In this document: positions 23,040-33,882 of the stretch, one piece after another
Position numbering within the stretch: the first letter of the stretch is position 1
Layout of the letters: each line of letters opens with the position of its first letter
Origin: Romanomermis culicivorax
Lineage: Eukaryota; Nematoda; Enoplea; Mermithida; Mermithidae
NCBI GenBank assembly: GCA_963922205.1
Contig: CAWUHX010000063.1
Coordinates: 1 to 64,000 of the forward strand
DNA: 64,000 nt
Reading direction: 5' to 3'
Made by a program: the position numbers and the translations under genes
The notes under the pieces: model-generated
What the model saw: only the letters and a program-made list of their open reading frames with translations
What the model was told of the DNA's origin: nothing
Databases searched by the model: none

Positions 23040-23611
23040 TGTTGTGGGGCGAATTGAGGTAATTGTAAAGTTTGTGGCGCTTTCGAGTAAAGATCGGCAA
23101 GTTAGGAAAAGAAAGATCCTGACAAGACTCGCGAAGAGGCTTGGCTACAATGTGAAGAAATTGTGAAAATGTTTTTCAATTGAGATCGTTTGTACTGTAG
23201 CCAGACAGTTGTGTTTTTCTGATTGTGTGGAGAGTTTGAGGCGGTGATTTGTACATTTGTAAATTGTGTTTTGAGTGTGTGGTATAGGTTAATTCAAACT
23301 ATTTAGAAAATAGTTTGAGTAATTAGGTGAAACTCTGAATCGGTTAAGATAGTACAGCCCGAATTTCAGCATCCGAAAACCTTTGATGACCTGAGCAAAG
23401 ATCCCTGGATAAATTGACATAGCGCTCTCTAGGAGCCCGTCAATCTCCTGCGTACGATTATCGTTGTGTTGATTTCATCAAACACTCGGAGTGTTCCGTT
23501 TCTAGCATTCCACACGCTCTACTACGTTCTGTACGTCTCTTATTTAAACGTGCAATAAATCGTCAAGCTACGCAGCTTAATTTTCGTCGTCTTATTTTCT
23601 CACGCATGACA
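23040..23611 (+). repeat. 3' LTR of element A
   Basis: 572 bases beginning TGTTGTGGGGCGAATTGA and ending CTCACGCATGACA, collinear with the 5' LTR. It contains TATTTAAA and AATAAATC near 23540-23560 (promoter and poly(A) signal). It has about 35 substitutions against the 5' LTR by eye. GGTC, the target duplication, follows. Confidence 0.95.
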
Positions 23612-23646
23612 GGTCCCTCCCAACCCCCCCCCCAATTACAGGTATG
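23612..23646. mobile_element. Right end of the G-tract MITE split by element A
   Basis: After GGTC comes CCTCCCAACCCCCCCCCC and the terminus AATTACAGGTATG, the inverted match of the left end CATACCTGTAA at 8253. Confidence 0.75.
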
Positions 23647-23759
23647 CCCTCGATATTAGAAAATAGGCTGTGCATGATCACAAAAGGCATATAGGTTTTA
23701 TAGTTGACCAAAATTTAATTAATCCGATTTAGAATAAAAAATCTTACCATTTCTAAATG

Positions 23760-24640
23760 ATGAATGATGAGAATATATCAAAATTAATAATAGAAGAAGC
23801 AACAAAAAACTTGAACGAAAAATCTTCAATTGCTTAGAAATTCAACAGCTGGCATTTCTTTAATCAGCCAAAGTGAAGAATTATGGACTGCATTTCAGCT
23901 ATCCTTCCTGCGCCGAAAAAAATTTCGGATTCTATACCGAATGCTGGATAGTGAATGTTTTCAAGATATACTCCATGATTTAAGATTTAAATTTTCGCTC
24001 ATAAGTGATGACCAGACATGAGCAATGAGCTGATGTTATTAATCAGCTGACCAGTTAGAAAATCATCTTGAATTCAGCGATGTTTCGGAAATTTGGGCGA
24101 AACTGCAAAATTCATAAATGAAATGTTGGCGTGAAGCGCTGAAAATTCTTTAAAAATTTACCTCAACAATTAAATTCGATTTTTCTTCAAAAATCGTACG
24201 TTCTGGAAATTTATCATTCAGAAAATTTTAAAATCAGTATTGATTCGTTAACCTTTATAAATTTGATTGAAAGGCTGTGAGTAAGAAGAGTCCAAATTTC
24301 TATAACTACTTCCAATTCAATCTACGTTGAGAAAAGAACTATCGCTTAAAAAAGTTGGAAAAGTTGACGTGTCTCAAAACATGTGCGAGGAAAAAATGCA
24401 AGTTTTCATTATATAATCAAGATAAAATATTGAAGATTATGAGCTAAAACATTACAGAATACGTTTATGATGATGAAAACTATAAAAGATTAAATGACGA
24501 GTAAAGATATGTTAAATGCCGCGCCTGAACGTGATAATAAACGATAATGCTTTTTAAAGTTTTCGCGCCGGTGCCAGAAAATTTTGAAATTGATACGCAC
24601 CAAATTACATGTTTTCTAGCTCCAACCTCCAACCCAAAAT
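23760..24640. repeat. Dispersed repeat related to the interior of the 17512-18633 element
   Basis: Ordered similarity with about 17930-18470: GAGTAAGAAGAGT.., CTACTTCCA.., ATTGAAGATTA.GA.., TTAAATGA..AGT.AAG, GCGCCTGA, AATAATGCTT, and a GCGCC..AGAAAATTTTGA core. No termini were identified. It is a remnant of a non-autonomous element in the 5' region of the CUSTOS-like gene. Confidence 0.55.
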
Positions 24641-24763
24641 TTTTTTCTCTTCTCCGAACTTCAATTTTCATCATATTTCCAGAGAAAGTGTCCAGCATTA
24701 CTCTTTCTGAAATGATACGAGTTGTATGAGTTGATGTCTCATAGGATTTATAATAATCTTAAT

Positions 24764-25173
24764 CATACATGTAACGGAGCCCCGAGGTTTGGAGGGGGGT
24801 GGGGCGACTTTTTTGGACCGTGGGTCAGTGATTCCCAAAATTTGGGGGGGGGGTCCTTGAAGGAAAAAAATTCAATTTTCTCGCGGAAAAAGTCGGAAAA
24901 ATAGTACAAAAAATTATAATTTTTTTCGAAAAAGACTGAAAACATGTATTTATGGCGCGAAGCGCCGAGAAAATTGCCGTTTTTGACCATTTCTTCTTCA
25001 AAAATTGACATTTTTCAGTATTTTTCCGACCCAAAGTATGGGGGTCCGTACGGCTATCATATGGCTAGCCATAGGATTGGAGAATCCTAGGGGGAGTCGC
25101 CCAATGACTAGCCATATGGTCGACGATTTCCGGGGCGGGGTTCCCATAACACTTCCCCCCAATTACATGTATG
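24764..25173. mobile_element. MITE with termini CATACATGTAA, near-perfect 8-bp TSD
   Basis: Begins CATACATGTAACGGAGCC and ends CCAATTACATGTATG. The flanking octamers are ATCTTAAT (24756-24763) and ATCTTAAG (25174-25181), 7 of 8 identical. Inside are G-runs, a GGCGCGAAGCGCCG hairpin (24954-24967) and the block GTATGGGGGTCC..CATATGGCTAGCCATAGGATTGG. A second copy lies at 28891-29319 and a degenerate one at 30255-30545. The 8-bp duplication fits hAT or P superfamilies. Confidence 0.8.
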
Positions 25174-25254
25174 ATCTTAAGGAGTTATTAGGTGTGTTTG
25201 TGAAGTTATTGGAATAGAACTGTAATTATAAATTTTTAGCAGGACTAATCAAAA

Positions 25255-25541
25255 ATGAACCATCGTGTACAAGAAAAGAGCGATGAACGTCGTCAGTCTA
25301 CTTCTTCATCGTGTTCCGATCTATCTGAAGTGACAAAAAATAGAATATTGGATTCGGTAGTACATGAATTTTCAATCACCAAGGGTGCTGTAAAAGCACG
25401 TATTGGTGGAAGGACAGAATCTTCACAATCATCATCTTCAAAACGAACTGCGTCGAATAGAAAGCCTCCTTCCGATGACAGCGATATGCCCGACAATTAT
25501 ATGAAACAAATTGGTCATACATTAGCCACGATCTTAGATGC
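25255..25541 (+). CDS. CUSTOS: CUSTOS (C12orf43)-like protein, coding exon 1
   Basis: N-terminal 95 residues of a host nuclear protein. The ATG follows an in-frame TAA (25246-25248) and a 3' splice site (TTTTTAGCAG, ending 25242), so a 5' UTR exon lies upstream. The exon ends at 25541 before GTAAGG, leaving phase 2. The order of features matches vertebrate CUSTOS: a Ser-rich N-terminus running into an Asp/Glu-led helix (SSSCSDLSEVTKNRIL), a basic Ser-rich stretch, then a helix KQIGHTLATILDA like the family's conserved K-x2-G-x2-L-x3-LD. CUSTOS is a small nuclear regulator linked to Wnt signalling and nuclear-envelope factors in vertebrates. Assignment is from remembered family features, not a search. 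Confidence 0.62.
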
Positions 25542-26177
25542 GTAAGGAAATTGATATCTATTGTTTCTCGTGATATGACCTGTCTGAAGACAAATAGAAA
25601 AAGTTATTCTTTTGAAAAAGTCGCGAAATCAAAAAATGAAACACGTCCGAAGTTCAGAAAAACGTCCTCTGGCACGCGTTTTCACGTTTCGAAGTATGCA
25701 GAATTTTTACAAATTCAAAAGGAAGTAGGGATGCCCCAATCCCCCCTCATTTACCCATGCCGCAGCTGGTGCCTGTGCCCAAGCACCGGTGACGGTCCCA
25801 ACCCGACTTGCTTTTTTTTACCAATTATGAATTTTGTATTTTTTACCAATTATGAAATTTTATTTATATCCATCATCAATGATATCTTTTTATAGATGAG
25901 TTTGATATTTCCGCAGATTACATTCTTTAGTTTAGTTAAATAATAAATTCTAGCGAATGACTACTTCTATATTTCATTCAGTTTGAAATGATCGATACAG
26001 CAATCCTATGAAAGGAAGTTCAATACGGGAAAAACTAGTAAGTTAATTGCTGTAATCAATGAAAAAATTATTCCGTCACTGAGCGGCAAACAGAACGGCT
26101 GAAAATTTCCGTCAATAACATGGTCAAGTGGTCGAAATTCGTCGAGTAGCACTCATGTATCAACACGGTTCTGTCTA

Positions 26178-27706
26178 CAGGGTTCATACACAACCTGGAA
26201 AACCTGGAAAACCTGGAAAACACAGGGAATTTTTTTTCAGGTCTGGAAAACCTGGAAAACACAGGGAATTTTGTGGAAAAATGAATATTTTGTGTTGAAA
26301 AGTAGAGGAAAATCGTCAAATTTTTTCGCCGCGCTGCGGCGAGTTTTCTTTTTCAACTATGCACATTGAAAGTTAATCTGCTGTAAATCATCGAGTATTT
26401 GAGATCGTTTTTTTTTAGTTTTTCAACTTCAACTTTTAATTTAGCCTTCAAATTATTATGTCAAAGTCAACGTTTCAATTGGATTGTAAAGGGTAATATC
26501 CGAGAACTCCTCATTTATGCCAGAAAATTGGAAACTGATGAACAAAATTTTTTCGGTCATATAGAGCATTCATATTTGCGAGCAAAAAGAATTCGAGTCT
26601 GGTCAGGGTTTTTTTAGGCAATTAGGAGCGATGGCTTCTAAAAATTCAGATTGACTCCTAAAAATTTAGGGACACAAGCCAACATGGCTTGTAAAAATCA
26701 GAGCTTAACAACCCTTACGATTAGGTGAGTTTCCTGTCCAGAGATGCATTCTTATGCGTTTTTAAGAAAACATATCGAAAATTTTCCGGCGCTGCGCGCT
26801 GAATTTCAAGTCACTTATGATTCGTGTTATCATTTCTGTTGTGCGGTTGTAAAATGTCGACCAAGCTTATGCTGGCTTATAGCTTTTAAACATCAGCATG
26901 TTATGGATGAATGTTTGACATTGTATTGTTTTTTCACATATTTGACTAAAACCTAGGTTTTTCTAGATTATTTCCACAAAGTCGTTTTGTGGTTCTTTAG
27001 AATTTTCGACTTTCATGAAGATGACTTTTTGCATTTGGAAAATGATTAAGCATGGGACAATAGCAGAGGTTCTTCTGTCTGAAATGCCTAATTTTTGAAT
27101 TTTAGTTTGCCTGACTGAAAACATGTTGAATTCACTGACAAATTAGACTTTTCAGGCAGGAAATAGATATTAAAAATAGTCATTTTCTAACGATATAGAA
27201 TATCAAAATCCAGATTTTTTCCGATGCTCTGCACCGCATTAATTACCGATATCCAAGTCCGAAGTAAAATATCTATCACACTTTTTTATGGTTTATACGT
27301 TGGTTTATATATATCATAAATAATAATGATTGGTAAATTACTGACTCTTGATATACAAAAACGTTAGAAAAATGTTTTAACGCTTCCACCAATCAAATGG
27401 TGAAAAGTTCACGATTGATCATCGGTAGCTACATAAGAATGTGCTGAAAAATTAATTTTTTGACGTTTTAGATGCCTCGGAATCCAAATTTTTCGGCGCT
27501 AGGTTGCCCAAGAATTTGAAATAAATTTTTTGATTTAGTACTCTATTTTTGATGATGCTTAAGCTCACACATGTTTCTATTATTCAGTATTTTTCTTCAG
27601 AATAGTATATTTCATCATTATAAAAACCTGGAAAAATTTCATTTGTCAACCTGGAAAACCTGGAAAACACAGGGAATTTTTTTTCTCCAACTTTGTATGA
27701 ACCCTG
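26178..27706. mobile_element. hAT-like element with CAGGGTTCATACA termini
   Basis: Left end CAGGGTTCATACA and right end TTTGTATGAACCCTG are inverted. TGTCTA occurs directly outside both ends (26172-26177 and 27707-27712), shorter than the usual 8 bp. The motif CCTGGAAAACCTGGAAAACACAG is repeated several times just inside both ends in direct orientation. It contains a GC hairpin (26784-26800) and a second internal CAGGGTTTTTTTAGG terminus near 26606, so another fragment may be nested inside. No transposase is seen. Confidence 0.72.
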
Positions 27707-27770
27707 TGTCTAAATCGACAGTGGATAGGCATGAAGTTTTTCAATAATTTTGACTTTTCCCATTCACACG

Positions 27771-28808
27771 CAGTGCTGCCAAATCACATGTTTAGAAAAT
27801 TTCAGATTTTTTTAAAAATGGTATCAAAAAATGGCGGATTGATTTCAAATAATGACAGAACAATGCCAGATTTTCTATACTAAAATAGCGAGATTTTTTA
27901 AACATAGAAATCAGAACTTATACTACAATAGAAACTTTATTCAATAATTTTAAAGTCGCTTCATAAGATTAATTTCTGAGTAAGCAACATCACATTCATA
28001 ATTTCCGCATTAAACAATTTCAACATATTTTCTGTTACAGTAAAGCTCTCGCACGATTTTTTTCATCAGGCAAGACAATGATACACAAAATAGAATCTAA
28101 CATCCCGATTTGTAACCGGTTACGTAGCTTTGACTTCAAAATATTCGTTGTTGAAGAAATTCGTTCAACTGATGCCCCAGAGAGAGGAAATTCAAAATTG
28201 TAACTGTTTCCAGAATGACTAGTCTCCTGAAAATCTTTTTGGTCAAACACGCTAAACCAAAAACTAAAGGGATCACCTGTATCTTCAAACAATTCCTTTT
28301 TTCATGGCAACAAATTATATTCTATTAATGCATTTTTACAATCAATTTCAACGTTTAGAAATTTGTCTAACATTGAGCTGACGAGTAGTTGGTGACAAAG
28401 TGCTGATTCAGGTTCGAAGGCTTTCATAATCTTTAATAGATACTTTTAGAGGATTTTCAACTAAGCCCTGATGGTTTAAACTTTTGAGTTTTATTCTTTC
28501 GTGAGGACATGCAACTCGATGTTATGGACAGAATGCACAAAAATAAAAGTTGAGAAGTTACGAGAACAAGATCGACAACGAAACGAATCGAAAGAAATTC
28601 GAAAAACAAAGTATTTTACTTCTATTGTACAATAAATTCCGACAAAATATACTATAATGCAGAGCCCGTAGAACTTGATTTAAAAAAAATGCCAGAATCA
28701 TGCCAAAAATCAATACATTATGCCAAATTTAGTGCCAGATCCAATTAATGCTAGTTCATTGCAAAAACTGCCAGATCTGGCATCGAAAATGCCAGTCTGG
28801 CAACAATG
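27771..28808 (-). mobile_element. hAT element with CAGTGCTGCCA terminus and transposase remnant
   Basis: Left end CAGTGCTGCCAAATC and inverted right end CTGGCAACAATG. Flanking octamers TTCACACG (27763-27770) and TTCCCACG (28809-28816) differ by one base. GCCAGA/TGCCA words cluster at the right end. The minus strand carries the hAT C-terminal remnant described separately. Confidence 0.82.
28035..28292 (-). pseudogene. hAT transposase C-terminal (dimerisation) fragment
   Basis: The minus-strand frame contains SGASVERISSTTNILKSKLR followed by NRLQIGMLDSILCI. This matches the hAT dimerisation signature (aaVER-x-FS...K-x-RNR-x(5)LD-x-LL). Only about 85 residues are open and the catalytic core is gone. 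Confidence 0.75.
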
Positions 28809-28890
28809 TTCCCACGAATTTAGCGTTCGTCTACAATACAGCTTTCTACTACGTGAAAATTGCACATCAAACTGAACCTACATTTGTGAT

Positions 28891-29319
28891 CATACATGTA
28901 ACGGAGCCTCGTCTGGGGGAGTGGGCGACTTTTTTTGGCCGGGGGTCAGTAATTCCCAAAATTTTGGGGGGGAGGGGTCTCTGATGGCAAAAGTTCGATT
29001 TTTTCACGAAAAAAAGTTCGAAAAACGGTTCAAAAAATAGTAATTTTTGTCTAAAAAATAATAAAAAATGGAATTGTGGCGCGAAGCGCCTAGAAAATTG
29101 ACGTTTTTGACCATTTTTTGTTCAAAAATTGACATTTTTCATAAAAAAATTGACATTTTTAAGTATTTTTCGACCAAAAGTATGGGGGTCCCTAGGGCTA
29201 CCATATGGCTAGCCATAGGATTGGAAAATCCTGGGGGCGGTCGCCCACTGGCTAGCCATATGGTCGACGATTTCTGGGGTGGGGGGTTCTCATAGCACTT
29301 CCCCCCAATTACATGTATG
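28891..29319. mobile_element. Second MITE copy with CATACATGTAA termini
   Basis: Begins CATACATGTAACGGAGCC and ends CCAATTACATGTATG. Flanking octamers are TTTGTGAT (28883-28890) and TTTGTGAA (29320-29327), 7 of 8 the same. It shares the G-runs, the GGCGCGAAGCGCC hairpin (29080-29092) and the CATATGGCTAGCCATAGGATTGG block with the copy at 24764. Confidence 0.82.
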
Positions 29320-29867
29320 TTTGTGAATTTCGCTGCGTCTATCATTTTAAATTCAATTGACTGAAGTCGTTTTTCTGTTCTATGAAACTTTTTTACCATT
29401 TTGATGACCAATGAAACTAAGGCGATAGGCAACTCCGAAGACATTATCCGATGGGGTCAAGATTAACACGGCTTTGGACACAGTGGCTTGAAGAAGCCCT
29501 TGGCAACCAATCTACCGACCATCATGAAATATGTAGAATACACCGGCACTGGGCCAGTGCCAGTGTATTTTTCCCGGTGCCAATAATTTTTAGATGCAGT
29601 ATGTATCATATCAGACGGTCATGAAACCTGTAAATCAAAGGATAATGTAATTTATGAAGTTATGACCAGTTAAGTTCAATGTTTTTTTTTAAAATGCAGT
29701 GAAATTATTACTTAATCAGTGTTAATCAACGTCAAAATGAATAAATCAACCAATCAATATTTAAATGTTCGTACAATGTTATTAATCCGATTAATGTGAC
29801 GTTACACTTTTCAACTGAATTACTTTTGATTGCTGTTCTTCCTCTTTTTATTATGTTCTTTTATACG

Positions 29868-30030
29868 CCCAAATATTTTTCGTATTGCATAGGATTTGTG
29901 GCCAAGTGCTTCTTTAGACCACTGTGGTAAAAATTATTCCGGTCCCGTCCATCACGGCGAACTAGTTTTGAACAATGTTTGCATCCCGCTTCCGATTGAT
30001 CTCTTACAGAGGTGAAAAATTCCTCAAATA
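29868..30030 (-). pseudogene. BED-type zinc finger fragment of a hAT transposase
   Basis: Minus-strand translation gives CKHCSKLVRRDGRDRNNFYH, then SGLKKHLAHK. This is a C-x2-C...L-x2-H-L-x-x-H pattern typical of the N-terminal BED finger of hAT transposases. About 30 further basic residues stay open. Possible ends of the parent element with CACCGGCACTGG words lie near 29534 and 30215, but they do not pair cleanly. Confidence 0.6.
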
Positions 30031-30254
30031 GCAGGCATATTCACTGGGTACTAATTAACACACTAAAATCTAAATCGATCTGTCACGCTGTAAAGAAAGA
30101 ATGAATAAGCATTAAGATTCAAGATATGTACATGAACACAACAATTTATTATTAGATAACAAAGAATGAACAACAAAAATGGATAAATGTAATCTTAACG
30201 TTTGTGTAGCATCGGCACTGGTTGAAGAGTCGGCCCCGGCACACCCCTTACTCT

Positions 30255-30545
30255 CCCATGTAAAAGTAACGCAGCTCCGAAGTTTGGAAAGTAAAGCGAC
30301 TTTTTTGTATGTGGGGTCATCAATTACCAAAAATTTTAGGGGTCGTTGAACAAATAAGTTGAATTTTTCACGACGGTTCAAAAAGTAGTAGTTTTTGTCC
30401 GAGAAAGCATCAAATATGTATTTACGGCGCAATGCGCCGGAAAATCTATAACATTTTTGACCGTTTTTGTTCAAAAATGGTAATTTTCTACCAAAACATT
30501 TTCGACAGAAAGGATTAGGTTTCTCTGGCTTGCCCATTTTAGCCA
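30255..30545. mobile_element. Degenerate, truncated MITE of the CATACATGTAA family
   Basis: CCCATGTAAAAGTAACGCAGCTCCGAAGTTTGG resembles the 24764 element start. The GGCGCAATGCGCCGGAAAA hairpin near 30426 and the TTGTTCAAAAATGG segment follow in the same order. G-runs and right terminus are lost. Confidence 0.55.
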
Positions 30546-31269
30546 TATGAATATATGATTTTGATTATTGTGAAGGTATAGCGCCCGTTTTCAAGACGAT
30601 TGAACTTTTATTTTAGTCAAAGTGTTTAGTAATAGACACCGAAATTTTGAATTTGAATGTGCGTGTCATTCCTCAAATGAAGTTACAAAGTTATTTCTGA
30701 GTTCAGTTCAGATTTGCGTTTCAATCTGCATTAACCTAAAAATCCTGTGATTTTTAAATTTAGATGATTGTTTCCCAATGATATTTTTCTACCGAATCAA
30801 AGATCTAATAACTTCTGCCTATAGTTGGCGGTAGATGGTGGCGATAAGTTCCGTTTATAAAGTTCATGTCTACAATATAATAATTTTTACCAGCTCAAGG
30901 ATTTATTCCATACACAGTAGAATTATATTGATTCACACTTTCGTCTCTTGTAGTCAGGAAAAACGACTGCTATTCTATATTGAACATTGTTTCACTTGAT
31001 CAGCCATTTTTAATTCAGTCGAAATCAGAAAATATATCCATGTTCTACACACTCTGAACCCATGATATGAAAAATTCCAAGTTTGTGACTGGAAAACGCG
31101 TTTGCGCTCGATAGGCGGGCCTCGATAGCCCTGCAGATCAATCATTTTAAAATTGATCTTTCGGCCCATGCTGGTTTCTATTTTGAACTAGTTTTTTTAG
31201 GATTTCAGGAAGTTCTACTTTCCCAATGATAAATTTAAAATTAATCATATTTCAAAATGCGATATTTTT
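30546..31269. other. No gene seen (intronic)
   Basis: AT-rich intronic sequence without a recognised repeat end or coding domain. Confidence 0.35.
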
Positions 31270-32760
31270 GGTAGTTTCGTGCCCTGAGTTTCGTGGTATC
31301 CTTGGTCTTGCTTGAAAATGAAAATTTCCATTGCTACAGTATGTCAAGAAGATTGGTGTATTTTTGACATTTTGCAGTGGTCTTGCTGGCCAAGCGATAT
31401 TTCAGAATCAGATTGCTCTTATCCGGTGAATAAATATTCATTTTACACAGGAGAGAATAATCTATCGTTTGATGTAATATTTACAGTAAATAATTGCATA
31501 TTACATTTTTTCAGAGAGTTTAAAATGTCGAAAATGAGCCGTCATAATTGGCAAAATTTTGTTTATGAACACTCCCAAGCACCTTCCCATCGGATGCTGC
31601 AGAATTTTATTTTCATATTTTATAACCCATGCACTTTTAGTGTATTAGTTTTCATTAAAATTTTCGTACCGCTTGGGGAGCTGCACAATTCTGAAGAAGG
31701 CATACTTATGAAAATTGCTCAGAAATCATTTCACTTCCCAGCTGGCCCTTGTCTACCCCTTGTGATACATTTATCATCTGTACTACATAATTATCAAATA
31801 ACTAACACACTATAGTTTGATGTACTATTTGTTCCACAAATGATCATTTTACACACTACAAGAAAGTTTTAACAGTCGAATATGAGAAGAAAAAATAAAG
31901 AAAAATCGTATTTAGAGGCACTCCTGAGCACCTTCACTTACGATGCCGAAGAATTTTATATTTTTATTCTTTAGTTCATAAATTCCTATATGTAGTAGCT
32001 GAAAAGTAACATATCATCATGCACCGTTTTGGTAGCTGTAGACATTTGCATACATTTCACTGTCATTTAAATGTGTTTTTTAATCTGGATAAATTTCCAA
32101 TCTCGCAGCTTCGATTTTTTTCTAGTCTAACTGGTGAAGATAGAAAGTATTTGCTGCATCTCCTCTGAGGCGTCCTGTTGCGCAAGCATTGTAAATTGAT
32201 CGATGAAGTTTTATCAATAGTTCGACTCACATCTCTTCTTTTTATTCGTCTAAATTCGATTCAAATTTTAATACAATATATTAGACATTAGCGGCTATAA
32301 AAATCAAGAAAAAAGATCTGCGTCATCTTATGGGAAGGTGCACAAAAAAGGCCCAAGCGACTTTTTCGGTTTGTTTTGGCTTACATTTCGACACTTTAAA
32401 ATGGAATAAAAAGTGTAAAATAAGGGATTAGAAATTATTTTTTATACCTTCATGTAGAGCATGGTCTTCTGCATGCAATGAAAATTTGACTTCAGAGTTC
32501 AGAGTCACGTCTTTTCTGAGCAGTGATATTTCGACACACGTGTACAGACCGAAAAATGCCAAAAAATGTAAGAATTGCAAACTTCGGAGTACTATCATAG
32601 CTAAACGAATTTTGATTTTTATGCGGAATGAATGCTGTCACGATACTCAGCATGTAAAATTACGTAAAATACCTCTTTTTTAGATTTTTATTAATTTTCA
32701 ACTAATCATAAGTCAATAGAGGAGAAGATAGAATCTCTTAGAAATCGCACCTTAAAACGC
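31270..32760. repeat. Dispersed repeat shared with 43490-44260
   Basis: From about 32040 on, the order of words is the same as in the interior of the hAT element at 42502-44424: ACTGTCATTTAAAT, then a GGGAAGGTGC/GGAGGGTGCC block, GCTGTCAC(G/A)ATACTCAGCAT, and AATCTCTTAGAAATCG. A 167-codon open frame at 31312-31815 lies in its 5' part but has no recognised domain and no splice support. Confidence 0.5.
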
Positions 32761-33076
32761 TTGTAAATTGAAAAATGACAAACGATCAGTACCGCCCTGA
32801 AATCGTTCATACAAAACTTTAACTGTAAGATTTTGTATTCAAAAAATAGTAAGGATTAGTTAGGTATGTACCAAAATGCTTCCAGTCTAATGCAGCATAA
32901 AAGGAAATGGTAAAATATGTAAAAGCACTTGGTTATTGATTTTAAATTCACTTCAAGAAAAAAGTATGCCGAAGTTCTTTGAGTTTTATTCACATTTTTC
33001 GCCAGAGACTTGCGTATTGCACCCGATTGCAATGGTATAGTTAAACGAAAACTAATTTAAAATTGTTCATTTTCAG

Positions 33077-33344
33077 GCGAATTAAGTACAAAAATAGAAG
33101 TCTATCCCAACAAGATATTCGTCCGGATTCAGAAAGTTGCATTAAATTATTGATATCAAGCAAATCGTTTCTCAAAGATGATGTGAACACTGACCAATCG
33201 TCGATAGTGCTGACGAGGCCGAAAATCAGGAAGCGCAAAATTTCGAACTCATCGTTTGATAGTGATGATGAACAAAAACGTATTGAACGAATCCAAGAGT
33301 CTGCTATTGATGCTGAATTCATTATCACAAATTCTTTAAAGTGA
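33077..33344 (+). CDS. CUSTOS: CUSTOS (C12orf43)-like protein, last coding exon
   Basis: Follows a good acceptor (TTCATTTTCAG). Its first base completes the codon left open at 25541 (GC+G, Ala), so the exons join in frame to a protein of about 185 residues ending at TGA 33342-33344. The exon carries a CIKLLISS segment, then a basic KIRKRKISNSSFDSDDEQKR stretch and a final helix with ESAIDAEFII. In CUSTOS the same order is seen: a Leu/Phe strand, then a basic R/K-R/K cluster followed by Ser-rich/Asp-rich acidic residues and a helix with E-x-A-x-x-A. The longer Lys-rich C-terminal tail of vertebrate CUSTOS is absent here. Confidence 0.62.
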
Positions 33345-33492
33345 AATAACGACGGTCAAATACACTGTCAACCTATTTAGTCGTCAAATTTCAACTACAG
33401 TCGTCAAGACATTATTTTGTTCAACTTAGCAGAGTGCCGCGATATAAGTACGGTATCAAACCGAATTTTTTCACTTTCTCCAAACTTTTAGG

Positions 33493-33882
33493 CAGTGTTG
33501 CCAGATGCGGCCATTTCCCGCCATTTTCGCGGTTTTCAGATCCCTCTGGCGGTTTTTGAATTTCTGCCGTGGTTTTGGCGGTTTTCAATTTTTGGTTACC
33601 TGCATGAACGCAAGATCAGGGTTGGCGGCAGCGTTTTTTTGTGCACGGACATTTGTGCCAATTGGCAACAGGAGGCCAAAAAAACTTGTGCCAATGGCAC
33701 AAAAATTTTTTTTCTGCTAGAAACATACTGAAAATTGCGAAAAAGTATAAGGCCAAAAGTTTCATGAGAAGTTAACGTTTAACGCATTAATTTTTTGTAA
33801 AAATCTTGCCCAACCCTATTTTTCAGCTAACTATGTCAGTGAGATAAAAAACTGCAAGAAAATAGTTCACGACGATTTAAAA
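33493..33882. repeat. hAT-like terminus and GTGCCAATTGGCAC repeat, copy 1
   Basis: A CAGTGTTGCCAGATG terminus-like sequence at 33493 has no partner. From about 33630 a repeat with the palindrome TTGTGCCAATTGGCAACA runs to the hAT insertion at 33883, resumes at 35765 and continues to about 35830. A second direct copy is at 35918-36220. Confidence 0.6.

Larger units (their letters stand above)
8411..23611 (+). mobile_element. Ty3/gypsy retrotransposon A, complete but inactive, with an extra exonuclease ORF3
   Basis: Full LTR retrotransposon: 5' LTR, gag, protease, reverse transcriptase, RNase H, integrase, a third coding region, polypurine tract and 3' LTR. The order PR-RT-RH-INT is that of Ty3/gypsy (Metaviridae-like) elements. 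It is flanked by GGTC on both sides and sits inside a G-tract MITE. Two DNA transposons are nested in it: a hAT in the 5' LTR (8432-10292) and a hAT MITE (17512-18633) between integrase and ORF3. Stops and frame changes in every coding part, and roughly 35 differences between the LTRs counted by eye, show an old inactive copy. Confidence 0.93.
25542..33076 (+). other. 7.5-kb intron of the CUSTOS-like gene, filled with transposons
   Basis: Bounded by GTAAGG at 25542 and TTTTCAG at 33076. It contains two hAT elements (26178-27706, 27771-28808), MITE copies (28891-29319, about 30255-30545), a hAT BED-finger fragment and a dispersed repeat (31270-32760). No extra exon could be recognised, but a small one cannot be excluded. 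Confidence 0.55.

Noticed and set aside
25729-25800. Possible hAT terminus TAGGGATGCCCC near the end of a purine-rich block
   Set aside because: No inverted partner or duplicated octamer could be found.
25551-25895. 114-codon open frame directly after CUSTOS exon 1
   Set aside because: It lies beyond a good donor site with phase-matched acceptor at 33077, and its second half becomes low-complexity.
31312-31815. 167-codon open frame in the CUSTOS intron
   Set aside because: No recognisable domain, no splice sites that fit the flanking exons, and it lies at the start of a dispersed repeat. Kept only as part of the repeat.
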